Shown here: in pieces, positions 27,344 to 37,496 of the stretch
Layout: every line of letters starts with the position of its first letter
Numbering within the stretch: position 1 is the stretch's first letter
Source of the DNA: Kitasatospora sp. NA04385
GTDB lineage: Bacteria; Actinomycetota; Actinomycetes; Streptomycetales; Streptomycetaceae
DNA length: 64,000 nt
Assembly (NCBI RefSeq): GCF_013364235.1
Contig: NZ_CP054919.1
Location: 6,765,728 to 6,829,727 of the forward strand
Reading direction: 5' to 3'
The notes under the pieces: generated by a model
What the model was told of the DNA's origin: nothing
The model's database searches: none
Seen by the model: the letters and a program-made list of their open reading frames with translations, nothing else
Program-made: the position numbers and the translations under genes

Positions 27344-28804
27344 GTGCCCAGAACCCTCACCACCGAGTCCGGCGCGCCCGTCGCCGACAACCAGAACAGC
27401 GCCTCGGCCGGCGAGTACGGCCCGCTGCTGCTACAGGACCAGCACCTGCTGGAGAAGCTGGCCCGGTTCAACCGGGAGCGCATCCCGGAGCGGGTGGTGC
27501 ACGCCCGCGGGTCGGGTGCGTACGGGTACTTCGAGGTGACCGACGAGGTCTCGCAGTACACCCGGGCCGCGTTCCTCTCGCGGGTCGGCAAGCGCACCGA
27601 GCTGTTCCTGCGCTTCTCCACCGTCGCGGGCGCGCTGGGCTCGACCGACGCGGTGCGCGACCCGCGCGGCTTCGCCGTCAAGTTCTACACCGAGCAGGGC
27701 AACTACGACCTGGTCGGCAACAACACCCCGGTGTTCTTCATCAAGGACCCGCTGAAGTTCCCGGACTTCATCCACTCGCAGAAGCGCGACCCGTACACCG
27801 GCGTCCAGGAGGCCGACAACGTCTGGGACTTCTGGGCGCACTCGCCGGCCTCCACGCACCAGATCACCTGGCTGTTCGGCGACCGCGGCATCCCGGCCTC
27901 GTACCGGCACATGAACGGCTACGGCTCGCACACCTACCAGTGGGTCAACGCCGAGGGCCGGGCGCACTGGGTGAAGTACCACTTCAAGACCAACCAGGGC
28001 GTCCGCTCGCTGGACGCCGCCCAGGCCGCCGGGACCGCGGGCGGGGACGCCGACAGCCACCAGCGGGACCTGCACCAGGCGATCGAGCGCGGGGTGTTCC
28101 CGTCCTGGACGCTGTACGTGCAGCTGATGCCGGTGGAGGACGCCGCGGACTACCGGTTCAACCCGTTCGACCTGACCAAGGTGTGGCCGCACGCCGACCA
28201 CCCGCTGGTCAAGGTCGGCCGGCTGGTGCTCAACCGCAACCCGGAGAACGTGTTCGCCGAGGTCGAGCAGGCCGCGTTCTCGCCGAACAACTTCGTGCCC
28301 GGCATCGGCCCCTCGCCCGACCGGATGCTCCAGGGCCGCCTGTTCGCGTACGCCGACGCTCAGCGCTACCGGCTCGGCGTCAACCACACCCAGCTGCCGG
28401 TGAACGCCCCCCGGGCGACCGCGGCCGCCAACCACGGGCAGGACGGCCTCGGCGCGCTGAACCCCAACGGCCGGAACAAGAACTACGAGCCCAACTCGTA
28501 CGGCGGCCCGGTGCAGAGCGACGAGCCGCTGCACGCCCCGCTGCCGGTCTCCGGCCACACCGGCACGTACGCCGCGCCGGCGCACGGCAAGGACGACGAC
28601 TTCTTCCAGGCCGGCGAGCTGTACCGGCTGATGACGGACGCCGAGAAGTCCCGCCTGATCGCCAACCTGGCCGGCGCGCTGGCCCAGGTCGGCCGGGACG
28701 ACGTGGTGGAGCGCAACCTCGCGCACTTCCACGCCGCCGACCCGGAGTACGGCGCCCGCCTGGCCGCCGCGGTCACCCGCCTCCGCGAGGCGGACGAGCA
28801 CTGA
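27344..28804 (+). CDS. katA: monofunctional heme catalase
   Basis: The 486-residue clade-3 type small-subunit catalase decomposes H2O2. The distal His lies in [17 protein letters not shown], the distal Asn in [25 protein letters not shown], and the proximal heme-ligand Tyr in [34 protein letters not shown] is also intact. The GTG at 27344 follows AAGGACC. Its position after allantoicase fits removal of peroxide from urate oxidase, and an IclR-type gene follows. Confidence 0.96.
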   Translation: MPRTLTTESGAPVADNQNSASAGEYGPLLLQDQHLLEKLARFNRERIPERVVHARGSGAYGYFEVTDEVSQYTRAAFLSRVGKRTELFLRFSTVAGALGSTDAVRDPRGFAVKFYTEQGNYDLVGNNTPVFFIKDPLKFPDFIHSQKRDPYTGVQEADNVWDFWAHSPASTHQITWLFGDRGIPASYRHMNGYGSHTYQWVNAEGRAHWVKYHFKTNQGVRSLDAAQAAGTAGGDADSHQRDLHQAIERGVFPSWTLYVQLMPVEDAADYRFNPFDLTKVWPHADHPLVKVGRLVLNRNPENVFAEVEQAAFSPNNFVPGIGPSPDRMLQGRLFAYADAQRYRLGVNHTQLPVNAPRATAAANHGQDGLGALNPNGRNKNYEPNSYGGPVQSDEPLHAPLPVSGHTGTYAAPAHGKDDDFFQAGELYRLMTDAEKSRLIANLAGALAQVGRDDVVERNLAHFHAADPEYGARLAAAVTRLREADEH

Positions 28805-28989
28805 CGGCCGCCCGGCGCCGGGTGGAGGGCGCCCGCGCCCGCCCGGCGCCGCGCCCCGCCCCTCGGCGGCATATGCCTGTCAAGGGGACCGTGGTCCGCG
28901 GGGGCGAATATCCGGCCGGGGGCGGTGCGGAGCCGGTGGCCCGTCTACGCTGGACCGAAGCGGGACCGGCGGGAGCGGGGGGCTGGGTC

Positions 28990-29772
28990 ATGTCCACGGT
29001 GCGCAGGGGACGGTGGGACGGTCTGCCCGGGGCGGGCGCGGGCGGCCCGTTCGGGGTGCTGCGGCGGGCGCTGCGGCTGCTGGAGGCGGTGGACCGCAGG
29101 CCGCAGGGGGCGACGGAGGCCGAGCTGGCCCGCGAGCTGACCCTGCCGGAGACCCAGGTCCGGCTGCTGGCCGAGGAGTTGGAGACCGAGGGCTACCTGG
29201 TCCGGCTGGAGGGCGGCTGGGCCCTCGGCGGCGCCTTCACCCTGCTGGGGACGCAGCAGCGGGAGCCGGTGGTGCGGGCCCGGCTGCACCACCGGCTGGA
29301 GGAGCTGCGCGACGAGCTGGGCGCGGCCGTGTACTTCAGCCGCTACCACGACGGCGAGCTCTCGGTGGAGGCGGTCTGCGCGGGCGAGGACGCCCCGGCC
29401 GTGCACGAGTGGGCGGACTTCCGGGCCACCGCGCACGCCTCCGCGATCGGCAAGTGCCTGCTCGCGCAACTCGACCACGACGCCCGGCTCGACCACCTCT
29501 CCCGGCACCCGGCCGCCCGGCTGACCGCCCGCACCATCACCGGGACCGACCGCCTGCTGCACCGGCTCGACCGGCAGCCCGCCACCGTCCCCGTGCTGGA
29601 CCTGCAGGAGTACTCGATGGACACGGTGTGCGCGGCCGTCCCGGTCGTCGCCGGGAGCACCGTCGGCTGCCTGGCCACCTCACTGCCCGTCGCCCAGGCC
29701 CACCGGCTGCGCGAGGCCGCCGAGCTGCTGGCCGTCCGGGCGGCGCCGCTGATGCTGGCGATGGCGGTCTGA
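28990..29772 (+). CDS. IclR-family transcriptional regulator
   Basis: The 260-residue protein has an N-terminal winged helix (GVLRRALRLLEAVDRRPQGATEAELARELTLPETQVRLLAEELETEGYLVRLEGGWALGG) and an IclR effector domain (HASAIGKCLLAQLDHDARLDHLS, QEYSMDTVCAAVPVVAGSTVGCLATSLPV). The recognition helix differs clearly from the AllR-like protein at 10582, so it should read different DNA. It follows catalase by 185 bp on the same strand and may control it or a separate target. The ATG at 28990 gives the standard short lead before the winged helix. Confidence 0.85.
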   Translation: MSTVRRGRWDGLPGAGAGGPFGVLRRALRLLEAVDRRPQGATEAELARELTLPETQVRLLAEELETEGYLVRLEGGWALGGAFTLLGTQQREPVVRARLHHRLEELRDELGAAVYFSRYHDGELSVEAVCAGEDAPAVHEWADFRATAHASAIGKCLLAQLDHDARLDHLSRHPAARLTARTITGTDRLLHRLDRQPATVPVLDLQEYSMDTVCAAVPVVAGSTVGCLATSLPVAQAHRLREAAELLAVRAAPLMLAMAV

Positions 29773-29824
29773 CCCCGGATCAATCCACTTGTCGAACGGG
29801 CGTTCCGGCAGCAGGATGCGCGGA

Positions 29825-30451
29825 ATGAGCCAGCTCCCGCACCGCCCCGCCGTCCGGCCCTACCGCCCCGCCGACCGGGCCGCCCTGTTCGACATCTGCG
29901 TGCGCACCGCCGAGAACGGCGGCGACTCCCGGCAGACCTACCCGGACCACGAACTGCTGCCCAACATCTTCGCCGCCCCGTACGCCGAGCTGGAACCCGA
30001 CCTGGCGTTCGTGCTGGACGACGGCGGGCAGGCGGTCGGCTACGTGCTGGCGACCGCGGACACCCCGGCGTTCGTGCGCCGCTTCCGGGACGAGTGGCTG
30101 CCGACCCTCACCGACCGCTACCCGCCGCCGACCGGCGAACCGACCACCCCCGGCGAGGTGATGGTCCACCTGATGCACACCCCCGAGCGGATGGTGCTGC
30201 CGGAACTCGCCGACTACCCCGCCCACCTGCACATCGACCTGCTGCCCAGCCACCAGCGGGCCGGGCACGGACGGGAGTTGATGACCACGCTGCTGGCCGC
30301 GCTGGCCGCCAAGGGCGTCCCGCGGGTGCACCTGGGCATGGTCACCGCCAACACCGCCGCCCGCGCCTTCTACGACCGGCTCGGCTTCCACGTCATCCCC
30401 GTCCCCGACCCCGGCCCGCTCACCTACCTGGGCCGCCGCACCACCGGCTGA
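29825..30451 (+). CDS. GNAT-family N-acetyltransferase
   Basis: The 208-residue GNAT protein has an N-terminal strand VRPYRPADRAALFDICVRTAE and the acetyl-CoA motif A segment LHIDLLPSHQRAGHGRELMTTLLAALAAKG (Q/R-x-x-G-x-G/A) near residues 138-165. The closing NTAARAFYDRLGFHVIPV is the usual final motif. The substrate (small amine, peptide or antibiotic) cannot be told. The ATG at 29825 was chosen; ATG 29816 is three codons upstream. Stand-alone gene. Confidence 0.85.
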   Translation: MSQLPHRPAVRPYRPADRAALFDICVRTAENGGDSRQTYPDHELLPNIFAAPYAELEPDLAFVLDDGGQAVGYVLATADTPAFVRRFRDEWLPTLTDRYPPPTGEPTTPGEVMVHLMHTPERMVLPELADYPAHLHIDLLPSHQRAGHGRELMTTLLAALAAKGVPRVHLGMVTANTAARAFYDRLGFHVIPVPDPGPLTYLGRRTTG

Positions 30452-30636
30452 ACACCCCCGCTGCGATCACGGCCCGCCGAGGCGGACCGAAGAGGCCCGG
30501 CGGCCGGATCGGGGGCGATCCGGCCGACGGGCCCGTTCCGTTCGACGTGTCCCCTCGGCCACCGGCGGGTCCCCCCGGGCGGCTTCGCACGTCGACCGCG
30601 AGGAGCCCCGAGCGGCCAGGGCCTCCGTCGCGGTGA

Positions 30637-31701
30637 TCACGTTAGCGAGCCGCCGCCCCCCGGAGTTGGCGGTGCGTCCACACCGGGTTGGCGCTGCGTC
30701 CGCCCGGCCCCGGTCCGCGCCTGGTGGCGGTGCTCGCGCGGGGACATCCCGTAGGCGGCGCGGAAGGCCCGGCTGAAGTCGTCCGGGCGCGGGATGCCGC
30801 AGCGGACGGCCAGCACGTGGATGGGGGTGCCGTGCAGCGCGGGATCGGCGAGGTCGCGGTGGGCCCGCTCCAGGCGCCGGCGGCGGATCCAGGCGGCGAG
30901 CGGCTCCCCGTCGTTCCCCTCGGTGAACACCCGGTGCAGGTGGCTGAGCGAGACGTGGTGCGCCTCGGCGATCACCGCGGGCGTCAGCTCGGGGTCGTGC
31001 AGGTTGCGCTGGACGAAGGCCCGGACGTTCTGGACCAGGGCGCGCCCCCGGGTCTCCGGCGACAGGTGGTCCGAGGCCTCCAGCTCCTCGGCCAGCCAGG
31101 CCGACACCAGGTCGACCAGGATCGGCCCGAGCCGGTCCGCGCTGGCCGGGCCGAGCGTGTCGGCCTGCCGGTCCAGGTGGTGCAGGAAGTCCGCCACCAG
31201 CCGGGAGGTGCCCGAGCCGCCCGGGCGGCGGCCGAGCAGCCCGCGCAGCCGGTCCGGCGGCACCGGCAGCAGCGCGGACGGGAAGTCCAGGCCGAGCGCC
31301 CTGACCCGCGGCCGGCCCGGCCCGGCGGACCCGAAGGCCCGCAGGTCGTAGGGGCGGGAGCTGTCGAGCAGGCTGAACTCCCCGGGCCCGGAGGTGAAGC
31401 CGCTCCCGTCCGGCAGGGTCACGCCGAGCCCGCCGTCGAGCAGCAGGGTGATGTGGAAGACGGAGAGGTCGGATCCCCGCACCTGGGCGGCGCTGCGCCG
31501 GAAGCGGGTGGACGGGAAGGAGGTGCCGAGGAAGGTCACCGGTCCGAGCTCCAGCCGGCGCAGGTCGGCCGTGAAGTCGTCGACGTGCGGGGTGCTGGCC
31601 CGGCACTCCCTGGTCAGCGATATGAGCTCCCGCCAGCTCTCGAAACGCTCCTCCGAGTCGTTCTTCCCGCTCCGGTCCCCGTGCTCCGTCGTCGTGGTCA
31701 T
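30637..31701 (-). CDS. AraC-family transcriptional regulator
   Basis: The 354-residue protein has an AraC-binding-type N-domain of about 200 residues (VHHITLLLDGGLGVTLPDGSGFTSGPGEFSLLDSSRPY-like, VRALGLDFPSALLPVPPDRL) and a C-terminal double helix-turn-helix: VSLSHLHRVFTEGNDGEPLAAWIRRRRLERAHRDLADP, then IHVLAVRCGIPRPDDFSRAFRAAYGMSPREHR. The tail is Pro/Gly-rich. It is divergent from the DUF3533 membrane protein across 222 bp, its most likely target. The ATG at 31701 starts MTTTTEHGDRSG. Confidence 0.88.
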   Translation of the reverse strand: MTTTTEHGDRSGKNDSEERFESWRELISLTRECRASTPHVDDFTADLRRLELGPVTFLGTSFPSTRFRRSAAQVRGSDLSVFHITLLLDGGLGVTLPDGSGFTSGPGEFSLLDSSRPYDLRAFGSAGPGRPRVRALGLDFPSALLPVPPDRLRGLLGRRPGGSGTSRLVADFLHHLDRQADTLGPASADRLGPILVDLVSAWLAEELEASDHLSPETRGRALVQNVRAFVQRNLHDPELTPAVIAEAHHVSLSHLHRVFTEGNDGEPLAAWIRRRRLERAHRDLADPALHGTPIHVLAVRCGIPRPDDFSRAFRAAYGMSPREHRHQARTGAGRTQRQPGVDAPPTPGGGGSLT

Positions 31702-31923
31702 GCTCCGTCCACCTTCTCCTTCGTGCCGTACGGCCCCCCGACGGCGCGTCCAGCATTTCAGGCGGTCAGAGCGGGTGGACACCGGCCGTCCTGACGGGGC
31801 GTGGCACTCGGTCGCCGGGTTTCCGTTTTGCGCATATCGTCGCTTTCGTACCCCGGCCGGGGTGCGCGGACCGGCCCCCCGGGCGGGGGCGGCGGGCCGC
31901 GGAGCACGAGTGCGTGGAGCGGC

Positions 31924-33237
31924 ATGGCGAGCACCGGGAGCCCCCCTGACCATCCGGACCGGCCGGGTGGCCCCGGCCGCTCCGACACCCCCGACCGGTC
32001 GGCCGACGCGGGCCGGGTGCTGGGCGTCTGGAAGAACTGGCTCACCCCGGTGGTGCTCAGCGCCCTGGTCGCCCTGGGCCTGTCCCTGCTCTACATGGGC
32101 AACATCCTGACCCCGCAGAAGCACCTCCACCACATGCCGATCGCCCTGGTCGACTCCGACACCGGCCCGGCGCTGCCCGGCCAGTCCCGCCCGCTCGGCG
32201 CGGAGATCACCGACCGGGTGGTGGCCGACAGCCCGCCCGGGGAGATCGACTGGCGGCGGGTCAGCCGGGAGGAGGCCCAGCGCCAGCTGTCCTCCGGCAA
32301 GGTCTACGGGGCCCTGGTGGTGCCGGAGGACTTCTCCCGCGCGGTGGCCGCGCTGACCACCGCCGACGCGCCCGCCCGGCCGAAGATCCAGGTGCTCACC
32401 AACCCCGGCATGGGCGGCCTCGGCTCCGGCATCGCAAGCCAGATCAACCAGAGCGCCGCGCAGAAGGCCTCGCAGGCGATCGGCGGGCAGCTGTCGGCCG
32501 CCGCCACCACGGAGACCGCCAAGGTGTTCCTCGCCGACCCGGTCGAGGTGTCCGTCGAGGTGGGCCACCCGATCGGCGAGCGCACCGGCGCCGGCCTCGG
32601 CGCGTTCTACTTCACCCTGCTGCTGCTCCTGGCCGGCTTCATGACCGCCAACATCGTGCACGCCGGACTCGACGTCTCGATGGGCTTCGCGGACGCCGAG
32701 ATCGGCCCGTTCCACCTGCGCGAACCCACCCTGCGGATCAGCCGCACCCAGGTCCTGCTGGCCAAGATGGGCATGACCGCGGGCGTCTCGGTGGTCTCCG
32801 CCAGCCTGGTGATGCTCGCCTCGATCACCATCCTCGGCATGGAGGCCCCGCACGCCTGGCAGCTGTGGCTGTACGCCTACTGCGCCGTCACCACGGTCGG
32901 CCTCGGCGTGCTGGCGATCATCGCCGCGTTCGGCAACGTCGGACAGCTGATCGCGATGTTCGTGTTCATCGCCTTCGACCTGCCCGCCTCCGGCGCCACC
33001 GTGCCGCTGAGCGCCTCGCCCGGCTTCTACCGCTTCCTCGGCGTGTTCGAGCCGATGCGGCAGATGGTCGAAGCCGTCCGCTCGATCCTCTACTTCGACG
33101 CCCAGGCCGGCGCCGGACTCGTCCGCGGCTGGCTGATGCTCCCGCTGGGCGTCGTGGTCGCCCTGCTCTTCGGTTTCGGCATGACCCGCTACTACGACCG
33201 CCGGGGCCTGCGCTTCGAACCCGGCCACCGCTCCTGA
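31924..33237 (+). CDS. DUF3533 / SNG1-YhgE-like membrane protein
   Basis: The 437-residue protein has a Pro/Gly-rich cytoplasmic start, a first membrane helix (LTPVVLSALVALGLSLLYMGN), a long outside domain with PIALVDSDTGPALPGQ and GALVVPEDFSRAVAAL, then five C-terminal helices (YFTLLLLLAGFMTANIVHA, VVSASLVMLASITIL, TVGLGVLAIIAAFG, MFVFIAFDLPASGATVPL, MLPLGVVVALLFGFGM). This matches ABC-2-permease-related DUF3533 proteins, some tied to drug or phage-infection phenotypes. The AraC gene divergent to it suggests induction by a small molecule. There is no ATPase partner. Confidence 0.75.
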   Translation: MASTGSPPDHPDRPGGPGRSDTPDRSADAGRVLGVWKNWLTPVVLSALVALGLSLLYMGNILTPQKHLHHMPIALVDSDTGPALPGQSRPLGAEITDRVVADSPPGEIDWRRVSREEAQRQLSSGKVYGALVVPEDFSRAVAALTTADAPARPKIQVLTNPGMGGLGSGIASQINQSAAQKASQAIGGQLSAAATTETAKVFLADPVEVSVEVGHPIGERTGAGLGAFYFTLLLLLAGFMTANIVHAGLDVSMGFADAEIGPFHLREPTLRISRTQVLLAKMGMTAGVSVVSASLVMLASITILGMEAPHAWQLWLYAYCAVTTVGLGVLAIIAAFGNVGQLIAMFVFIAFDLPASGATVPLSASPGFYRFLGVFEPMRQMVEAVRSILYFDAQAGAGLVRGWLMLPLGVVVALLFGFGMTRYYDRRGLRFEPGHRS

Positions 33238-33449
33238 CCCACCCCGGGGCGCACGGACGGCCGGCCCGAACAGCGCGGCGCAGCGGGTCGGCAGGGCGGC
33301 AGGACAGCGCGAGGAGGGAACGGGAAGGCGGTACGGCCGGGTCGTCACCGGGGATCGTCGCGGGGAAGGGGCGCCTGCGGTGCGCGGCCCGGAGAACACG
33401 AACGGCAGGGAGCGCGCGCTCTCCTGCCGTTATCAAACTTATACCGCAA

Positions 33450-33475
33450 GGGGGGCCTTGCCGCAAGGGCCCCCC
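33450..33475. promoter_or_regulatory. rifamycin-associated element (RAE)-like inverted repeat
   Basis: Arms GGGGGGCCTTG and CAAGGGCCCCCC flank CCG. This is very close to the actinomycete RAE (GGGGCTTGCGGCAAGGCCCC), which lies upstream of rifamycin-inactivating and HelR genes. It sits 120 bp before the HelR ATG, next to an AT-rich TTATCAAACTTATAC promoter-like segment at 33430-33444. Confidence 0.8.
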
Positions 33476-33595
33476 GATGCCGCACAATCGCTGATCTGAA
33501 CCGGGGAACCCGCGCGAACAGCACAGACGGGGCAGACCGCGAGCAGCACGCGGACGGAGCGCGGCCCACCCGGCAGCGGATCGGAGCCACCACCC

Positions 33596-35755
33596 ATGAA
33601 CCAGCCGACGACCAGCGCCTTCGACCTGCCCGAGCGGCTCGCCGCCAAGGCGGACCCGGCCCTGATCGCCGCCGACGACCGGCACTTCGCCGAGGTCGCC
33701 GAGACCCTGCGGCGGGACACCGCGGAGCTGACCGCGCGCCTGGAGCAGGTGCGCCGCAGCCCCGGCGGGGCCGGACAGGCCGCGATGGACCGCGACAACG
33801 AGGTGCACCGGCTCTCCGCCCGGCTGCGCACCCTGAACCGCTTCGGCCACGACCTGTGCCTGGGCCGGATCGTCCACGCCGACGACCCCGAGCCGATCTA
33901 CGTCGGCCGCCTCGGCCTGGCCGACGCCGACGGCCGCCGCCTGCTGGTCGACTGGCGCTCGCCCGCCGCCGAGCCGTTCTTCGCCGCCACCCACGCCAAC
34001 CCGATGGGCCTGGCCAGCCGCCGCCGCTACCGCTGGCAGCGCGGCCGGGTCGGCGACTACTGGGACGAGGTGTTCACCGCCGACGGCCTGGAGGGCCACG
34101 CCGCGCTGGACGACCAGTCCGCGTTCATCGCCAGCCTGGGCAGCTCCCGCTCCGCGCGGATGCGCGACGTGCTGGCCACCATCCAGGCCGACCAGGACGC
34201 CATCATCCGGGCCGGCTCGCGCGGCGCCCTGGTCGTCGACGGCGGCCCCGGCACCGGCAAGACCGTCGTCGCCCTGCACCGCACCGCCCACCTGCTGTAC
34301 TCCGACCCGCGCCTGGGCCACCGCAAGGGCCGCGTCCTGTTCGTCGGCCCGCACCAGCCCTACCTGGCGTACGTCTCCGACGTGCTGCCCAGCCTCGGTG
34401 AGGAGGGCGTGCAGACCTGCACCCTGCGCGACCTGCTGCCCGAGGGCGCCGCCGTCGCCCCCGAGCCCGACCCCGAGGTCGCCCGGCTCAAGGCCGCCGC
34501 CGGGATGGTGCACGCGATCGAGAAGGCCGTCGCCGTCTACGAGGAACCGCCCGCCGAGGGCCGCAAGCTCTCCACCGAGTGGTACGAGCTGTGGATCGAC
34601 CCCCAGGACTGGGTCGAGGCCTTCGCCGCCCCCGGCCCCGGCGTCCCGCACAACGAGGCCCGGCAGCAGATCCTCGACGAGCTGATCACCATCCTGCTCG
34701 ACAAGAACGCCGACTCCTTCGACGACGAGGACGGCATCTCGCCCGAGGTGCTGCGCCGCGAACTGCGCCGCGACCCCGAACTGCTCGGCGCGCTGCGCCG
34801 GGCCTGGCCGATCCTGGAACCCACCGACCTGGTCGGCGACCTGTGGACCGTCCCCGCCTACCTGCGGCTGTGCGCGCCCTGGCTCGACCGCGAGGAGGTC
34901 CGCGCCCTCCAGCGCACCGACCCGGCCGCCTGGACGCTCGCCGACCTGCCGCTGCTGGACGCCGCCCGCCGCCGCCTCGGCGACACCGACGCCGACCGCC
35001 GCCAGCGCGCCCACCGGGCCCGGCTGGCCACCGAGCGCGAGCTGATGGACGGCGTCGTCGACCACCTGCTGAACTCCGACGACGACGGTGAGGGCGCGGT
35101 CGCCATGCTGCGCGGCGCCGACCTGCGCGACGCGCTGATCGACCACACCGAGGCCGAGCCCGTCGACCCCGACCTGCTGGCCGGGCCGTTCGCCCACATC
35201 GTGGTCGACGAGGCGCAGGAACTCACCGACGCCGAGTGGCAGATGCTGATCGCCCGCTGCCCGTCCCGCTCCTTCACCATCGTCGGCGACCGCGCCCAGG
35301 CCCGGCACGGCTTCACCGAGTCGTGGACCGAACGCCTGGAGCGGGCCGGCCTGGACCGGGTCACCCTCACCTCGCTGACCGTCAACTACCGCACGCCGGA
35401 AGAGGTGATGGCCGAGGCCGAGCCGGTGATCCGGGCCGCGCTGCCCGACGCCAACGTCCCCACCTCGATCCGGCGCAGCGGCCTGCCCGTGCACCACGGC
35501 GTCCGCGCCGAACGCGACGCGCTGCTGGACGCCTGGCTGGCCGAGCACCCCGAGGGCACCGCCTGCGTGATCGGCGACCCGTCCCACCTCGGCCGGGGCC
35601 GGGTCCGCTCGCTCAGCCCCGAACTGGTCAAGGGCCTGGAGTTCGACCTGGTGGTGATCGTCGACCCGGACTCCTTCGGCGAGGGCATCGAGGGCGCCGT
35701 CGACCGGTACGTGGCGATGACCCGGGCCACCGGACAGCTGGCGGTCCTGCGGTAG
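33596..35755 (+). CDS. helR: RNA polymerase recycling ATPase HelR/HelD (UvrD-like)
   Basis: The 719-residue superfamily 1 motor has an N-terminal coiled coil (RHFAEVAETLRRDTAELTARLEQVRR), Walker A VVDGGPGTGKTVVALHRTAHLLY near residue 216, a DEAQ-type Walker B in HIVVDEAQELTDAEWQML, the QxR-like GDRAQARHGF, and a C-terminal VKGLEFDLVVIVDPDSFGEG and YVAMTRATGQLAVL. These proteins displace stalled or rifamycin-bound RNA polymerase from DNA. The RAE upstream identifies it with rifamycin-inducible HelR, which confers tolerance in Streptomyces and Mycobacteroides. The ATG at 33596 is supported by the coiled-coil start. No rifamycin-modifying enzyme gene is adjacent. Confidence 0.9.
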   Translation: MNQPTTSAFDLPERLAAKADPALIAADDRHFAEVAETLRRDTAELTARLEQVRRSPGGAGQAAMDRDNEVHRLSARLRTLNRFGHDLCLGRIVHADDPEPIYVGRLGLADADGRRLLVDWRSPAAEPFFAATHANPMGLASRRRYRWQRGRVGDYWDEVFTADGLEGHAALDDQSAFIASLGSSRSARMRDVLATIQADQDAIIRAGSRGALVVDGGPGTGKTVVALHRTAHLLYSDPRLGHRKGRVLFVGPHQPYLAYVSDVLPSLGEEGVQTCTLRDLLPEGAAVAPEPDPEVARLKAAAGMVHAIEKAVAVYEEPPAEGRKLSTEWYELWIDPQDWVEAFAAPGPGVPHNEARQQILDELITILLDKNADSFDDEDGISPEVLRRELRRDPELLGALRRAWPILEPTDLVGDLWTVPAYLRLCAPWLDREEVRALQRTDPAAWTLADLPLLDAARRRLGDTDADRRQRAHRARLATERELMDGVVDHLLNSDDDGEGAVAMLRGADLRDALIDHTEAEPVDPDLLAGPFAHIVVDEAQELTDAEWQMLIARCPSRSFTIVGDRAQARHGFTESWTERLERAGLDRVTLTSLTVNYRTPEEVMAEAEPVIRAALPDANVPTSIRRSGLPVHHGVRAERDALLDAWLAEHPEGTACVIGDPSHLGRGRVRSLSPELVKGLEFDLVVIVDPDSFGEGIEGAVDRYVAMTRATGQLAVLR

Positions 35756-35776
35756 CCCTCCGCGCGGGGGTGCGGC

Positions 35777-37441
35777 TCAGTCCACCGCCTCGGGGTGGGT
35801 GAGCCGCAGCTCCTCGATGTCCAGCCGGGTCTCCAGCGCGACCTGCACGGTGTCGTCGATCCGGTGCTCGGCCCGCAGCCGGACCAGCGCGGCCCGCTTG
35901 CGGGCGATCAGCGCCAGGTGCAGCGCGGTGTCCCGGGGGTCGCGCCCGAAGGCGTCCGGGGCGTCGGAGGCGGTCAGGTCGGCCAGCGCGCCCTCCAGTT
36001 CCCGCCGGTAGCGGTCGACCAGCTCCCCGTCCGCGCCGGCCTCGGCCGCCGCCTCCGGCAGCGCCGCCAGCGCGGTGCGCAGCAGCGTCTCGTGCGCGAG
36101 CCGCTCCTCCGCGCCGTCCGCCGAGGGGTCCGGCAGCCGGGCCCAGCGGACCACGCCCGGCAGCACCAGGCCGTGCAGCAGCGTCACCACGATCACGCCG
36201 AAGGTGACGAAGACGATCAGGTCCCGGTCCGGGAACGGCGCGCCGGAGTCCAGCACGGCCGGGACGGCCAGCGCCGCCGCCAGCGACACCGCGCCGCGGA
36301 ACCCGGCCAGCCCGCTGACGATCCGGGCCCGCCCGCTGACCCGCCGCGCGCGCTGCTGCGGGCGCCGGTCCACCGCCCGGATCAGGTACGCGGAGGCGAA
36401 CAGGAAGACGATCCGGGTGCCGCTCAGCACCACCGCCACCACGACCACCATGGCCAGCCCGCGCGCCAGCGTGGTGCCGGTCAGCCCGCGCACCGCGCGC
36501 TGCGCCTCGATGCCGACCAGCACGAACAGCGCGCCGTTGAGCAGGAACGTCCCCAGCGACCAGGAGGCGACGATCTGCCGCCGGGCCTCCGCGCTGCCGG
36601 TGGTCGGCGAGGTCTGACTGATGATCAGCCCGGCGGCGACCGCGGCCAGCACCCCCGAGGACCCGATCGACTCCGCCAGCAGGTAGCTCCCGAACGGGAT
36701 CAGCAGGAAGACCAGGTTCGCGCTCAGCGGGTCCGCGACCCGGCGCCGCACCAGCACCCCCAGCCAGGCCACCAGCGCGCCCGCCGCCACCCCGCCCACG
36801 TACGAGAGCGCGAACAGCCAGGAGACGTGCAGCACCCCGAGGTGCTCCTCGCCGACCGTGACGCCCACCGCCAGGCCGTAGACCACCAGCGCCGTGCCGT
36901 CGTTCACCAGGCTCTCGGCCTTCAGCACCATCAGGTTCCGGCGCGGCAGCAGCCGCGCCACCACCCCCACCGCCGTCGCGTCGGTCGGCGCCACCGCTCC
37001 GCCCAGCACCCACGCCGGACCCCACGGCACCCCCGTCGCGTGCACCGCCGCCGCCACCGCGCCCGCCGTCAGCACCACCAGCGCGGTGCTCGCCAGCACG
37101 ATGCCGCGCAGGTTGCGCCGGATCTCCTGCAACGAGGAGGTCATCGCCTCCCAGTACAGCAGCGCGGGCAGGAACAGCAGCAGCACCGCCTCCGGCGGCA
37201 GCTCCACCTCCCGCAGCGCGGGCAGGAACCCCAGCAGCACGCCCGCGCCCAGTTGCAGCACCGGCGCGGCGACCTCGAACCGCAGCGCCGCCGCCCGGCA
37301 GGCCAGCAGGGCGACCCCCAGCAGCACGACCAGTTCCAGCCCGACCACGCGCGCCCGCCACCTCCGGTACCGCCCGCCGCGGCCCTCCCGGACGGTCCTC
37401 GCCCTCGGACGGTACTGCGGCCCGGCCACGGGCCCCCGCAT
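35777..37441 (-). CDS. CPA1-family Na+/H+ antiporter
   Basis: The 554-residue protein has about 12 membrane helices. CPA1 signatures are LLFLPALLYWEAMTSS, VAPTDATAVGVVARLLP and ESLVNDGTALVVYGLAV with the ion-binding ND pair, and GFRGAVSLAAALAVP. The cytoplasmic tail (about 420-554) is helical and charged (VDRYRRELEGALADL, LALIARKRAALVRLRAEHRIDDTVQVALETRLDIEELRL), as in NhaP-like exchangers. The ATG at 37441 adds a 30-residue Arg-rich lead; a GTG at 37348 directly before the first helix is an equally good start. It is convergent with helR. Confidence 0.9.
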   Translation of the reverse strand: MRGPVAGPQYRPRARTVREGRGGRYRRWRARVVGLELVVLLGVALLACRAAALRFEVAAPVLQLGAGVLLGFLPALREVELPPEAVLLLFLPALLYWEAMTSSLQEIRRNLRGIVLASTALVVLTAGAVAAAVHATGVPWGPAWVLGGAVAPTDATAVGVVARLLPRRNLMVLKAESLVNDGTALVVYGLAVGVTVGEEHLGVLHVSWLFALSYVGGVAAGALVAWLGVLVRRRVADPLSANLVFLLIPFGSYLLAESIGSSGVLAAVAAGLIISQTSPTTGSAEARRQIVASWSLGTFLLNGALFVLVGIEAQRAVRGLTGTTLARGLAMVVVVAVVLSGTRIVFLFASAYLIRAVDRRPQQRARRVSGRARIVSGLAGFRGAVSLAAALAVPAVLDSGAPFPDRDLIVFVTFGVIVVTLLHGLVLPGVVRWARLPDPSADGAEERLAHETLLRTALAALPEAAAEAGADGELVDRYRRELEGALADLTASDAPDAFGRDPRDTALHLALIARKRAALVRLRAEHRIDDTVQVALETRLDIEELRLTHPEAVD

Positions 37442-37496
37442 TGACCGAACCGCCGACCGGGTGTTCTCCGGGCCCGGCGCCGCTCTCCGTGCCGGC

